From: Flavobacteriia bacterium
Lineage (GTDB): Bacteria > Bacteroidota > Bacteroidia > Flavobacteriales > Flavobacteriaceae
Assembly (NCBI GenBank): GCA_002747695.1
Contig: PDQD01000022.1
Coordinates: 1 to 39,362 of the forward strand
Reading direction: 5' to 3'
Length of the DNA stretch: 39,362 bases
Below the pieces are notes generated by a model. It was given only the letters and a program-made list of their open reading frames with translations. It searched no databases and was not told the DNA's origin. This document shows, piece after piece, positions 8,988 to 18,506 of this stretch (position 1 is its first letter; every line of letters starts with the position of its first letter). Made by a program: the position numbers and the translations under genes.

Positions 8988-10439
8988 CTAATAGTGATAG
9001 AACCTTCTGACTTTAGCAATATATTTGGCCAGACGTATCACTTGGTGTACGTAACCATATTCATTGTCATACCAAATGTATAAAATGGCATTATTACCTT
9101 TTTTGTTGATGATAGTTGCATGGCTATCATAGATGGCCGGTGCAGATGTCCCAATGATATCTGATGAAACCAGCTCATTACTGATAGCAAATTTGATCTG
9201 CTCGACCAAATTACCGTCCAGTGCGGCTTTTTTCATGGTATTTTGAAGATGTTCCAGATCTGTAGGGTTAACTAATGTCAGGTTGAGAATAGCTAATGAA
9301 CCATTAGGTACAGGAACTCGGATAGCATTAGATGTTAATTTACCAGCCAACTGTGGAATAGCTTTGGCAACGGCTTTTCCGGCACCGGTTTCTGTAATAA
9401 CCATATTCATACCGGCAGCACGTCCACGACGGTATTTGCTGTGGTAGTTATCCACTAAATTCTGGTCGTTGGTATAGGCGTGTATTGTTTCGATATGCCC
9501 ATTGACTACCCCATAGTTGTCTTCAATGACTTTTAATATAGGTGTAATGGCATTGGTTGTACAAGAAGCCGCTGAAAATATTTTCAGGCTATCAGGTCCG
9601 AAATCTTCGTGGTTGACTCCGAAAACAATATTGGGAATGCTGTCTTTACCGGGGGCAGTTAACAACACTTTTTCAACGCCTTTGGATTCTAAATGTTTAC
9701 TTAAACCGGCTGTATCACGCCATGCACCGGTGTTGTCAATAACTAAAGCATTATTGATGTCATAAGCTGTATAATCTACCTTATCCGGAGAGGGTGCATT
9801 GATAAAGTAAACAGTCATGCCATTGATATTCAATGCTTTGTTGTCAAGATCTACTTTTACAGTACCGGGGAAATGACCGTGAACAGAATCAGATCTCAAC
9901 AAAGAGGCTCTTTTTTCCAGATTAGTTTCATCAATTTCCCCTCTTACAACAACAGCTCTCAAACGTAACTGACGACCTACACCTACTTTACTGGTTAATT
10001 CACGTGCAACCAACCGGCCGATACGCCCAAAACCATACAGGACAACATCTTTAGGCTCTATTGGTTTAGCTTCGTAGATGTCTTTCAATTCATCCAACAA
10101 AAAAGCTTCTCTGTCTTCATATTTATCCTTGTCGAGCAGATACTCATAACTTAATTTTCCTACATCAAGACGGGACTTGGGGAAATCTAAGTCTTTGATG
10201 GCTTGAGCCATTTTTAAAATGTCATAGATGGTAATAGGTTTTTCTATAAATTTTCGAGAGTATTCAACAAGATTGAGTATTTCACTTACATTTTTGTCGA
10301 ACAATTGGTTTCTGAAAAGTAACAATTCAATAGAATTTTCAAACCATAGGTCACTTACTATTTTGATAAAATCAATGGTAGCTCTGCTTTTTCTGCTTTG
10401 AACTTTAATTTCGCCTAAAAAAAGATTGTTGTCGTTCAT
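8988..10439 (-). CDS. Glyceraldehyde-3-phosphate dehydrogenase with N-terminal extension
   Basis: 483 aa; LYGFGRIGRLVAREL Rossmann motif after a ~130-aa N-terminal extension; catalytic FSAASCTTNAITPILK; WYDNEYGYVHQVIRL. Confidence 0.93.
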   Translation of the reverse strand: MNDNNLFLGEIKVQSRKSRATIDFIKIVSDLWFENSIELLLFRNQLFDKNVSEILNLVEYSRKFIEKPITIYDILKMAQAIKDLDFPKSRLDVGKLSYEYLLDKDKYEDREAFLLDELKDIYEAKPIEPKDVVLYGFGRIGRLVARELTSKVGVGRQLRLRAVVVRGEIDETNLEKRASLLRSDSVHGHFPGTVKVDLDNKALNINGMTVYFINAPSPDKVDYTAYDINNALVIDNTGAWRDTAGLSKHLESKGVEKVLLTAPGKDSIPNIVFGVNHEDFGPDSLKIFSAASCTTNAITPILKVIEDNYGVVNGHIETIHAYTNDQNLVDNYHSKYRRGRAAGMNMVITETGAGKAVAKAIPQLAGKLTSNAIRVPVPNGSLAILNLTLVNPTDLEHLQNTMKKAALDGNLVEQIKFAISNELVSSDIIGTSAPAIYDSHATIINKKGNNAILYIWYDNEYGYVHQVIRLAKYIAKVRRFYHY

Positions 10440-10723
10440 ATTAATATAAATAATTTGTTTCTTGCAAATTTATAGAATTCAAACGATTGAGAGCATGTTT
10501 TTGATGATTTTTTATAGAATTAAACACACTAATGTTTAGGCGTATATTCTTGATACGGATTTCCTTTTTCACATGTATTAAAAAAGATGATACACAAAGC
10601 CTATTCCAATGGTAAACTATAGAGAATAGATACTAAGGAATGCAGCGCTTTATAATTATGGAATTTAAAATTTATAAATGAGTCCTAATCTCAACCTTCA
10701 AATGCTTTGCCTTTTGTTTTAAA

Positions 10724-12181
10724 CTAAGGTTTAAGATCAATGTCAATATACATATCTTTACCGAGAAGCTTTAAGTCTTTTGAGTCTAAGAATTGTCTAT
10801 GATTAAATATAAAGATTTGGTTACTGTCCGGAGCTTTACCGGTAATATTGTTAAGTGCGACGTTTAACAAAGGCTCTGACACTTCCCCAAAAGCAATCAG
10901 ATTATTGACGTCTTCTTCAACTTCAATAGTAGGGGTTAATCCATTGACATAATCACTGACGCCCTGCGCGTTGAATATCTTGAAGGTAATGGGTTGCATA
11001 GCCCATGTGTGATTGGGGTTTACTACGTCCTGAGCTATATAATCCTTGATGGTAAAAGAACCCACGTATTTACCATGTGTATTGCTTCCTATAAGGACGA
11101 CATCCATATAGGGTCTCAGACCATTGATAACCAATTCACTGGCAGAAGCAGAGTTTCTTGTAGCAATGATATGTACTCTGGGCAGGTTTAATGAATGAAT
11201 AGGGATACTGCCACCATCACTTTGTGCGATAGTTTCAGCAAAATAATTGTTGAAAAAATCATCTCCGTATTCCTGTGTAAAATAATCCTGCAAGGCAGCA
11301 TTATATTGGGATGTACTGAATATTTCATCGGTATTTGTACCGTAAATCATACTGGACAGGTACGCAGCTGAACGAACAGAGCCACCGCCATTGTATCTGA
11401 GATCGAGTATCAATTCAGTGACACCTTGATCAATAAAATTCTGGAATACGACATTTAAGGCATTGTCATATGAGGATACAAACCCATTATATACTAAATA
11501 GCCGGTTTTGATGCCATTCAAATCAAATATTTTTGACATCAGTATTGGATTCTCTTGAAATTCTACTTCGGTCAATGTATATGAGATACCATTGGTTAGT
11601 AATGTGTTATTTACAAATGAAGCTAAAGACAGTTTATAGCTGCTTTTACTCAATAATTCTTTATAATTTTGGGTGTTTAATGGGGTGTCATCAATCTCAA
11701 GAAATAAATCACCTCTTTTTAGCCCGGCGATATCAGCCGGAGAACCGGGCATGATATATTTTACATAACCGTAAATCTCATACTGGGATTGATCTTTGTA
11801 AACCAAACCGTATTCAAAGCCTTTGGTTTTGGCAATACCCTGCAACGCATTTTCCAATGCCACATAATCATCTACAATCCACGACCAACGGTCTATCTGA
11901 CCGTATTCATACAGCAAACTGTAAAACAGATACTCATGGTTACCATTAAAAGAATTAATAAAGTTGTTTCTATGGGCTTCAGATTCATAACTGGCATCAG
12001 ATATAAAAGGCGCCACATCTTCCCAATAATAATAATCTGATAACCCTTTCCAGATAAACTCATCTATTTCTGAGATTTCAGCAATATTATCCTTAGGTTT
12101 TTTACAATTAAAAAGCAGTAAGCTTAAAGTAAAGAATAAAAGAAGACGAGATATATTTTTCATGAGTGTTGAGTGTTGCAA
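10724..12181 (-). CDS. S41 family (C-terminal processing) peptidase, PDZ-containing lipoprotein; likely start at 12163
   Basis: Lipobox LLLFNC; PDZ YIMPGSPADIAGLKRGDLFLEIDD; S41 core LILDLRYNGGGSVRSAAYLSSMI, ATRNSASASELVINGLRPY. Confidence 0.9.
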   Translation of the reverse strand: MQHSTLMKNISRLLLFFTLSLLLFNCKKPKDNIAEISEIDEFIWKGLSDYYYWEDVAPFISDASYESEAHRNNFINSFNGNHEYLFYSLLYEYGQIDRWSWIVDDYVALENALQGIAKTKGFEYGLVYKDQSQYEIYGYVKYIMPGSPADIAGLKRGDLFLEIDDTPLNTQNYKELLSKSSYKLSLASFVNNTLLTNGISYTLTEVEFQENPILMSKIFDLNGIKTGYLVYNGFVSSYDNALNVVFQNFIDQGVTELILDLRYNGGGSVRSAAYLSSMIYGTNTDEIFSTSQYNAALQDYFTQEYGDDFFNNYFAETIAQSDGGSIPIHSLNLPRVHIIATRNSASASELVINGLRPYMDVVLIGSNTHGKYVGSFTIKDYIAQDVVNPNHTWAMQPITFKIFNAQGVSDYVNGLTPTIEVEEDVNNLIAFGEVSEPLLNVALNNITGKAPDSNQIFIFNHRQFLDSKDLKLLGKDMYIDIDLKP

Positions 12182-12373
12182 TTAACTGTCATTTAACTTA
12201 CCTCATAATAATCAAAATTGAAGTGTTTCTGATAATTGATTTGATGCTTAAGTGTGTTTTTTTAATAAAGTCATAAGCACTATATTCTTTAATTCTAATC
12301 TATACATAAGAATTTAAGAATATTGATGTTTTGAGAAAACAAATAAATTATTTAGACTTAACACAAACTATTA

Positions 12374-13273
12374 TTAAGAGTTGATATCTTGCCATTTGTT
12401 GGCCAGATACGGGGCGATTTTATTGAGTGTTTCTATCAATGTCATTTTATCGATATTTCCCGGTCCTTTTGCAAAAGCTTTTACAATTTCATCAGATTTT
12501 GCATCCATAAAAATACGTAGGAGTTGAGAAGATAAATTATTGGAAGACAATTGTCTCATAGAAATTAAAGCCTCTGCCATTTTTTGTTTACCTATGCGTT
12601 TGTCTTTATTCATAACATCCAGCCCTTTGAGGTGGTATGTGTACAAAGCATGTCTGAAATCTCTTAATGAAGGGGTAGTTATTTTGTTTAATAATTGATA
12701 GCGGTTAAACTTATTGGTGTTAGATTTCCATGCTTTTTTATTGTTGGGGTCTTTGATATTGTCAATAATACGTTGACAGGTTTCAAAATAAGGCGTACCA
12801 CCATAAAGATCAAAGGTATCTGCATCTACAGCAATAATTAAATAAGCAAAGAATGATAACGTTGAAATCAGTTCAGATTGATAGTTGTTTTCATCATATT
12901 GTAAAGGCTCAAATTCGATATATGAAAAGGCCAGATCATCGTCTTTGTAATTGAGTACCGGTGTTGTGTAAACAGAGTTGTACACCGGTCTTGATGATTG
13001 TACCTGAATAGATCCCGTATAAGAATCGTTGCCGGGTCGATCGGTGAGGGTCAACACTATGGAACATTCTATTTTTTCTTGGGGTAAATACTCTTTATCA
13101 GTCCATTTGGTCTGATTCATAAACTCTGAGGCTGCTTTTTCCAGGGTTGTAAAAACCTTTTTGTTAACACCCACCAATTGATCTGAAACAATCACGACAT
13201 TACAATTGAGTTCTTGCGCTTGTAAAGCTATTGAAAGAAGGGTGAACCAGATGAATAATAAGGGTTTACGCAT
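12374..13273 (-). CDS. DUF4835 / PorD-like protein (proposed type IX secretion associated); likely start MRKPLL at 13273
   Basis: Signal peptide then AQELNCNVVIVSDQLVGVNKKVFTTLEKAASEFMNQTKWTD...DPNNKKAWKSN, characteristic of the family next to coaBC in Flavobacteriia. Confidence 0.75.
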   Translation of the reverse strand: MRKPLLFIWFTLLSIALQAQELNCNVVIVSDQLVGVNKKVFTTLEKAASEFMNQTKWTDKEYLPQEKIECSIVLTLTDRPGNDSYTGSIQVQSSRPVYNSVYTTPVLNYKDDDLAFSYIEFEPLQYDENNYQSELISTLSFFAYLIIAVDADTFDLYGGTPYFETCQRIIDNIKDPNNKKAWKSNTNKFNRYQLLNKITTPSLRDFRHALYTYHLKGLDVMNKDKRIGKQKMAEALISMRQLSSNNLSSQLLRIFMDAKSDEIVKAFAKGPGNIDKMTLIETLNKIAPYLANKWQDINS

Positions 13274-14477
13274 GATATTGTTTGAGTATTTGGTTAAATA
13301 TTTTTTCGGCAACCTTTGTTTTGGATTGCAATGGTATGTCTATTGAATGCTCTGTTTCGTCAATATATGTTACTTTATTGGTGTCAGTTTTAAAGCCTGC
13401 ACCTTTGTCATTGAGTGAGTTAAGCACAATAGCGTTCAGGTTTTTACGCTGGAGTTTTCCTATGGCATTTTGTCTTTCATTGTCCGTCTCCAAAGCAAAT
13501 CCCACTAAAAACTGTTGTTTTTTTTCTTGTCCCATTTGGGCTAAAATATCCTTAGTTTTTACCAGTGTTATGGTACGTGCATCGTCAGATTTTTTGATTT
13601 TTTGAGGGGCAACGGTTTGGGGTTTGTAATCTGCAACAGCTGCAGCAGCAATAGCAATATCTACACCGTCATAATGCCTGAACACTTCGTTGTACATGTC
13701 TTCTGCACTCATTACATCGTAACGATTGACAGGTAAGCCATCGCAGGTTTGATGGGAGGGTCCGGTAACCAATATAACTTCGGCGCCGAGCCTGGCTGCT
13801 TGTTTGGCAAGTTCAAAGCCCATTTTTCCGGAGGAGTGATTACCAATAAAACGTACCGGATCTATAGCCTCATAAGTAGGGCCGGCTGTAATCAGAACCT
13901 TTTTGCCGTACAACGGCAATTGTCCCAAAATATGTTGCTCTATAAAAGCTAAAATGTGCTCCGGCTCTGCCATTCGTCCTTCTCCGACCAACCCACTGGC
14001 CAATTCACCGGTTTCAGCAGGAATAATAGCATGTCCAAAAGCTTCTAATTCTTTTATATTGCTACTGGTAGTAGGGTGCTTATACATGTCTAAATCCATG
14101 GCGGGTGCCACATACACAGGACATTTTGCAGATAAATACGTTGCTAATAATAAATTATCGGCTGTTCCTTTAGCCATTTTGGACATGGTGTTTGCTGTAG
14201 CTGGTGCTATAACAAAATAGTCTGCCCATAATCCCAAATCTACATGAGAATTCCAACGTTCTTCTTCAGGGTTATCGTTGGTAAATTCCCAAAGCACCGG
14301 ATTGTTTGATAAAGCGGATAAGGTCATAGGCGTAACAAACTCCAAAGCTTTTGGAGTCATAACGACCTTTACCTCTGCGCCTGCCTTAATAAAAAGACGG
14401 ACAAGGTAAGTTGTTTTATAGGCGGCAATACCGGCTGTAATGCCTAATAATATTTTTTTACCGCTCAGTATAGACAT
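13266..14477 (-). CDS. coaBC: Bifunctional phosphopantothenoylcysteine decarboxylase / phosphopantothenate-cysteine ligase
   Basis: GKKILLGITAGIAAYKTTYLVRLF; FVIAPATANTMSKMAKGTADNLL; ITAGPTYEAIDPVRFIGNHSSGKMGFELA. Confidence 0.96.
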   Translation of the reverse strand: MSILSGKKILLGITAGIAAYKTTYLVRLFIKAGAEVKVVMTPKALEFVTPMTLSALSNNPVLWEFTNDNPEEERWNSHVDLGLWADYFVIAPATANTMSKMAKGTADNLLLATYLSAKCPVYVAPAMDLDMYKHPTTSSNIKELEAFGHAIIPAETGELASGLVGEGRMAEPEHILAFIEQHILGQLPLYGKKVLITAGPTYEAIDPVRFIGNHSSGKMGFELAKQAARLGAEVILVTGPSHQTCDGLPVNRYDVMSAEDMYNEVFRHYDGVDIAIAAAAVADYKPQTVAPQKIKKSDDARTITLVKTKDILAQMGQEKKQQFLVGFALETDNERQNAIGKLQRKNLNAIVLNSLNDKGAGFKTDTNKVTYIDETEHSIDIPLQSKTKVAEKIFNQILKQYHA

Positions 14478-14480
14478 AAT

Positions 14481-14807
14481 TTATTCTTTATCGTCTAACG
14501 TATTTCTGTAGTAAATGTTGTCATTCATCCATTCTTCTACGGCAAGTGCTACCGGTTTCGGTAAACTTTCGTAAAATTTAGAAATTTCAATCTGTTCTTT
14601 ATTTTCAAAAATTTCCTCAAGACCTTCATTTTGGGTCTCAAACTCTTTGAGTTTTTGAGTCAGTTCTTCTTTGAGCCCTGAACCTATTTGATCAGCTCTT
14701 TTAGAGATGATACTTATAGCTTCAAACAGATTACCTACAGGTGCAGATACTTCATCCCTGTTATAAGTAATAGTAGTTTTTGGGGCGTTGATTTCCTTGT
14801 AGTCCAT
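14481..14807 (-). CDS. RNA polymerase omega / Rpb6-like subunit (Bacteroidota form)
   Basis: 108 aa; VGNLFEAISIISKRADQI motif; gene lies between coaBC and bamD as is common in Bacteroidota. Confidence 0.75.
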   Translation of the reverse strand: MDYKEINAPKTTITYNRDEVSAPVGNLFEAISIISKRADQIGSGLKEELTQKLKEFETQNEGLEEIFENKEQIEISKFYESLPKPVALAVEEWMNDNIYYRNTLDDKE

Positions 14808-14811
14808 ATGA

Positions 14812-15624
14812 TTATGAGTTATTATTTTTTAATTCTTTGAGTTCATTATTCAGTTTTTTTCTCATCTTTTCGATGTCGGCTTTGTACTTAGTTTCAGAGA
14901 AGTTGTACTCTAAACGATCCAAAGTTGCCAAAGCATCTTTTATCCGTTTTTCTTTTTTCTTTAATACAGAGTTATGAGCTAGATCAAATGCTGCTTTAGA
15001 TTTATAAAATAGTGCATCTTCTTTGTAAGAGGTACCGAGATTATCAGAAAGAAAGTTGTCAAATGCTACAATAGCTGCTTTATATTTTCCGGTATGATAA
15101 TACTGGTAAGCAATATCATATTCTTTGCGTTCCAAACGATCCAACATTTCTTTGATGTAAGCATTAGCATCTTTTACCCGTTCTGCATTGGGGTAGCTGT
15201 TGATATACTTCTGAAAAGCGTTGATTGCCGTTTGTGTTTCGCTTTGATCCAGACTTGACCTGGGGGTAGAAAGGTAATAACTCAAAGCTGCCATAAATAA
15301 AGCATCTTCTCTTTTTGTACTTTTAGTATAGTTCTTGGTAAAACGTTCAAAATAATAAGCAGATTCAAGATAGAGTTTAGTCTCAAACTTAGATTTAGCC
15401 ATCATATACTGGATGCGTTCCATCTGAGGCTTCCCTTGGTAATAAGGCAATATTTTTTCAAATAATTGGATGGCCTTATTGTATTTTCTGCTTTCATAAA
15501 GCTTGGTGGCCAAATCATATTGCTCTGGTGTAGTTCCTTTATTAAGTGTTTTGGTAAATTCACCACAAGAGCTCAATACGAAACTCATGGCTACAAACGT
15601 GATAATTATTTTATTTTTTAGCAT
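14812..15624 (-). CDS. bamD: Outer membrane protein assembly factor BamD
   Basis: Lipobox LSSC; TPR-type repeats KLYESRKYNKAIQLFEKILPYYQGK, YPNAERVKDANAYI. Confidence 0.88.
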   Translation of the reverse strand: MLKNKIIITFVAMSFVLSSCGEFTKTLNKGTTPEQYDLATKLYESRKYNKAIQLFEKILPYYQGKPQMERIQYMMAKSKFETKLYLESAYYFERFTKNYTKSTKREDALFMAALSYYLSTPRSSLDQSETQTAINAFQKYINSYPNAERVKDANAYIKEMLDRLERKEYDIAYQYYHTGKYKAAIVAFDNFLSDNLGTSYKEDALFYKSKAAFDLAHNSVLKKKEKRIKDALATLDRLEYNFSETKYKADIEKMRKKLNNELKELKNNNS

Positions 15625-15733
15625 TTTGCAAAAGTACTAATATTTTTAATTCCTTTTATAATCAGGCAAATGTATATCAACCGGTTGTGAAACCGTACTA
15701 AATGTTTGTTAATGTCTCTTAGTGGTAAATCAA

Positions 15734-16234
15734 CTATTTGATACCACCTATCAATGACTTAATATCCTTGTCAAAGATGTAAAAACCACTTTTCTCGTCA
15801 CCTATCAGGTTGATTTTGTCCAAAATAGTTCTGGCCGTCGCTTCTTCTTCTATTTGTTCAGCAACATACCATTGTAAAAAGTTGTGTGTGGCATAGTCTT
15901 TTTCCTCTAAAGCTATGTCAACCAGATTATTAATAAGTTCTGATACTTTGATTTCATGCTGCAAAAGCTCTTCAAACATTTCTTTGACTGTAACAAAGTT
16001 TGTGGGTGGTTTACTCAAAGCAGTTACAGTTGCATGACCGCCTCGCTCATTGATATAATGAAGTAATTTGAGCATGTGCATGCGTTCTTCGTCTGCCTGT
16101 GCAAACATGAATTCTGCTACACCTTCAAAACCGTTAGTCTCTGCCCAAGATGCCATGGATAAATAAATCTGTGAAGATTCAGATTCGTATTTAATTTGGT
16201 CGTTTAGCGCTTTTTCAATTCGTTTGGATAACAT
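15734..16234 (-). CDS. ftnA: Ferritin
   Basis: 166 aa; LNDQIKYESESSQIYLSMASWAE, FAQADEERMHMLKLLHYINERGG, QWYVAEQIEEEATARTIL. Confidence 0.93.
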   Translation of the reverse strand: MLSKRIEKALNDQIKYESESSQIYLSMASWAETNGFEGVAEFMFAQADEERMHMLKLLHYINERGGHATVTALSKPPTNFVTVKEMFEELLQHEIKVSELINNLVDIALEEKDYATHNFLQWYVAEQIEEEATARTILDKINLIGDEKSGFYIFDKDIKSLIGGIK

Positions 16235-16245
16235 TGTTAATAGTA

Positions 16246-17118
16246 TTAAGTTAGTATAAATTGGTTTATTCTTTCTTCCAGTATTTTACTTACAGGCGTC
16301 AAAGGTAAGCGTAATTCATTCTTACACAAACCCTGTAATGCCATCATAGCCTTGATTCCTGCAGGATTGCCTTCTTCAAAAATATAGTCGATACAAGGCA
16401 TCATCTCATAGAGCAGGGCATGGGCTTCTTTGTTTTTACCTTCCAAGCTCTTGGTAATCATGCTTGAAAATTTTTCCGGTAAGCCTTGTGCCATAACAGA
16501 AATCACACCTGAACCACCGGCTAAAACCATTGGCACAGCCAGTAAATCTTCTCCGGAAATTACATGAAAGCCCTCCGGTGCTTTTCTCAGAAGTTCAAGA
16601 GCCTGTGACAAATGCCCTGAAGCCTCCTTAACACCTATGATATTATCAAAATCCTTTGCTAAGCGGATGACAACAGGAGGTAACATGTTTACACCTGTTC
16701 TACCGGGAACATTGTATAAAATAACGGGAACAGGACTGACTTCGGCTATTGCTTTAAAATGTTGGTAAAGTCCTTCTTGTGAAGGTTTGTTATATGAAGG
16801 AGTTACTGATAAAATAGCATCAAACCCTTGTAAATCCATTGATTCAATCTCCTGAACGACTTGGGTTGTGTTATTACCGCCAACTCCCAGAACCAATGGT
16901 AATCTTCCTGCGTTTACCTTGATAAAGTGTGACGCTACAGCCACTTGTTCAGCCTTGTTTAAGGTTACTTTCTCTCCGGTTGAACCCAAACATACAAGAT
17001 AATCTACGCCTTTGTTAATCAAGTGATTAATGATCGAAGTAAGGGCATCATAATCAATAGATTTATCTTTTTTGAATGGCGTGATTACGGCAACACCTGT
17101 TCCTGTGAATTTTGACAT
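16246..17118 (-). CDS. dapA: 4-hydroxy-tetrahydrodipicolinate synthase
   Basis: GTGVAVITPFKKD, CLGSTGEKVTLN, SVTPSYNKPSQEGLYQHF, LYNVPGRTGVNM, VIGVKEASG. Confidence 0.95.
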   Translation of the reverse strand: MSKFTGTGVAVITPFKKDKSIDYDALTSIINHLINKGVDYLVCLGSTGEKVTLNKAEQVAVASHFIKVNAGRLPLVLGVGGNNTTQVVQEIESMDLQGFDAILSVTPSYNKPSQEGLYQHFKAIAEVSPVPVILYNVPGRTGVNMLPPVVIRLAKDFDNIIGVKEASGHLSQALELLRKAPEGFHVISGEDLLAVPMVLAGGSGVISVMAQGLPEKFSSMITKSLEGKNKEAHALLYEMMPCIDYIFEEGNPAGIKAMMALQGLCKNELRLPLTPVSKILEERINQFILT

Positions 17119-17120
17119 AT

Positions 17121-17639
17121 TTAAATGACTTTTAATATTGTTAAATACCTGACCAGTTCCCGGTTAAATGCTTCTACATCGTCAGGTTTTACATTTAATA
17201 TAATATTGTAAAACTCATGACTGTTACTACCGAAACCGGCTTTGAGTTTAGCTTTGATTTGGGCTGCCACAAGTCGGGTAATCCTTTTTGTCTCATCTGT
17301 GTAATCAATCAGAAGATCGTAGTCTTCTTTGATAAATGCCTGAAAACTGTCAGACTTGATAGAACCAAACATATTGATTTCATTGATTCGTAAGATGTAA
17401 TGATTCCACGGCTTCTGATCGTCAGTTTTTTTATGCGTTATGGCTAACATACTGAAACTGTCAGATTTCAATGGCATCAATTTTATTAAGGTTTTAAATT
17501 GACGGTCATCAAAAGTCACTGTATCATCAATAAGTATGGCAACTTTGTTGATTTTTGACAGCTCTTTCACCTGCAAAGATTGCTCACGACTGATCAACTT
17601 TTTAATCTTTTTTTCAATAAAATAACTTTGAATTCCCAT
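17121..17639 (-). CDS. DUF6913-like hypothetical protein; likely start MGIQSY at 17639
   Basis: About 172 aa (KINKVAILIDDTVTFDDRQFKTLIKLM...DYDLLIDYTDETKRITRLVAAQIKAKLKAGFGS) directly upstream of dapA on the same strand. Confidence 0.6.
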   Translation of the reverse strand: MGIQSYFIEKKIKKLISREQSLQVKELSKINKVAILIDDTVTFDDRQFKTLIKLMPLKSDSFSMLAITHKKTDDQKPWNHYILRINEINMFGSIKSDSFQAFIKEDYDLLIDYTDETKRITRLVAAQIKAKLKAGFGSNSHEFYNIILNVKPDDVEAFNRELVRYLTILKVI

Positions 17640-17706
17640 GAAAACCTTTAATTTTACAACTTTACTCAGCCAACGTTCCAAAAATATAAATTTATTTCAC
17701 AGCAAC

Positions 17707-18495
17707 ATGACAAGTAACCGATTATTAAACTATAAAGTTTTCATAAAACTAACTGTAGTCATGCTTATTAGTTTGAGTAGCTGTAAGCGCTTTTCTCAGG
17801 AAAGCCTGACACTCAAAAGAATAGAAGGTAAGCAGATTGCAATAGATAAAACGCTTAAAAGTGACTCTTCATTAGAATCCTATATAACTCCCTACCGCGA
17901 CAGTCTTGAGGGTGAGATGAATGCCATCATTGCTTTTGCACCCGTAACCATGATTAACACCAGGGAAGGTGATGAAACCTTATTGGGTAATTTTATGGCG
18001 GATTTATGTCAAAAAAGAGCTCAGGAGAAATTTTCTGAATCGTCTTCAAGGTCTATTGATTTTACGCTATTGAACATCGGCGGATTGCGGGCGTCAATAA
18101 ACAAAGGTAAGGTTCGGGTTAATGATGCTTTTCAGGTTATGCCTTTTGAAAATCTTCTCGTTGTTGCCGAACTGGATTACAAAGCTGTTCGTGAACTTTT
18201 AGACTATTTAGCAATTGAAGGCAAGCCACACCCGGTATCAAAACAACTCAAAGTCGTTTTTGATGGTAATCAGGTGAGAAAAGTTTTAATCAATGGACGG
18301 GCTTTAGATAAAAATAAGACGTATATGGTATTAACCAATGATTATTTACTCAATGGGGGTGACCGTATGAATTTCTTTCAAAAAGCAATCAATGTCTATC
18401 CATTGAATTATAAAATAAGAAATGCTTTATTGGATGAATTAAACGAGATTGATACTATAAAAGTCGCTTTGGACAAACGCGTAATACGACACTAA
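17707..18495 (+). CDS. 5'-nucleotidase C-terminal-domain lipoprotein
   Basis: Start MTSNRLLNYK at 17707; lipobox LSSC; FTLLNIGGLRASINKGKVRVNDAFQVMPFENLLVVAEL, YMVLTNDYLLNGGDRMNFF. Confidence 0.85.
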   Translation: MTSNRLLNYKVFIKLTVVMLISLSSCKRFSQESLTLKRIEGKQIAIDKTLKSDSSLESYITPYRDSLEGEMNAIIAFAPVTMINTREGDETLLGNFMADLCQKRAQEKFSESSSRSIDFTLLNIGGLRASINKGKVRVNDAFQVMPFENLLVVAELDYKAVRELLDYLAIEGKPHPVSKQLKVVFDGNQVRKVLINGRALDKNKTYMVLTNDYLLNGGDRMNFFQKAINVYPLNYKIRNALLDELNEIDTIKVALDKRVIRH

Positions 18496-18506
18496 AAAAT
18501 ATTTAA

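Noticed and set aside
13282-14220. Three plus-strand ORFs antisense to coaBC
   Set aside because: Shadow ORFs of a strongly supported gene; no recognisable domain.
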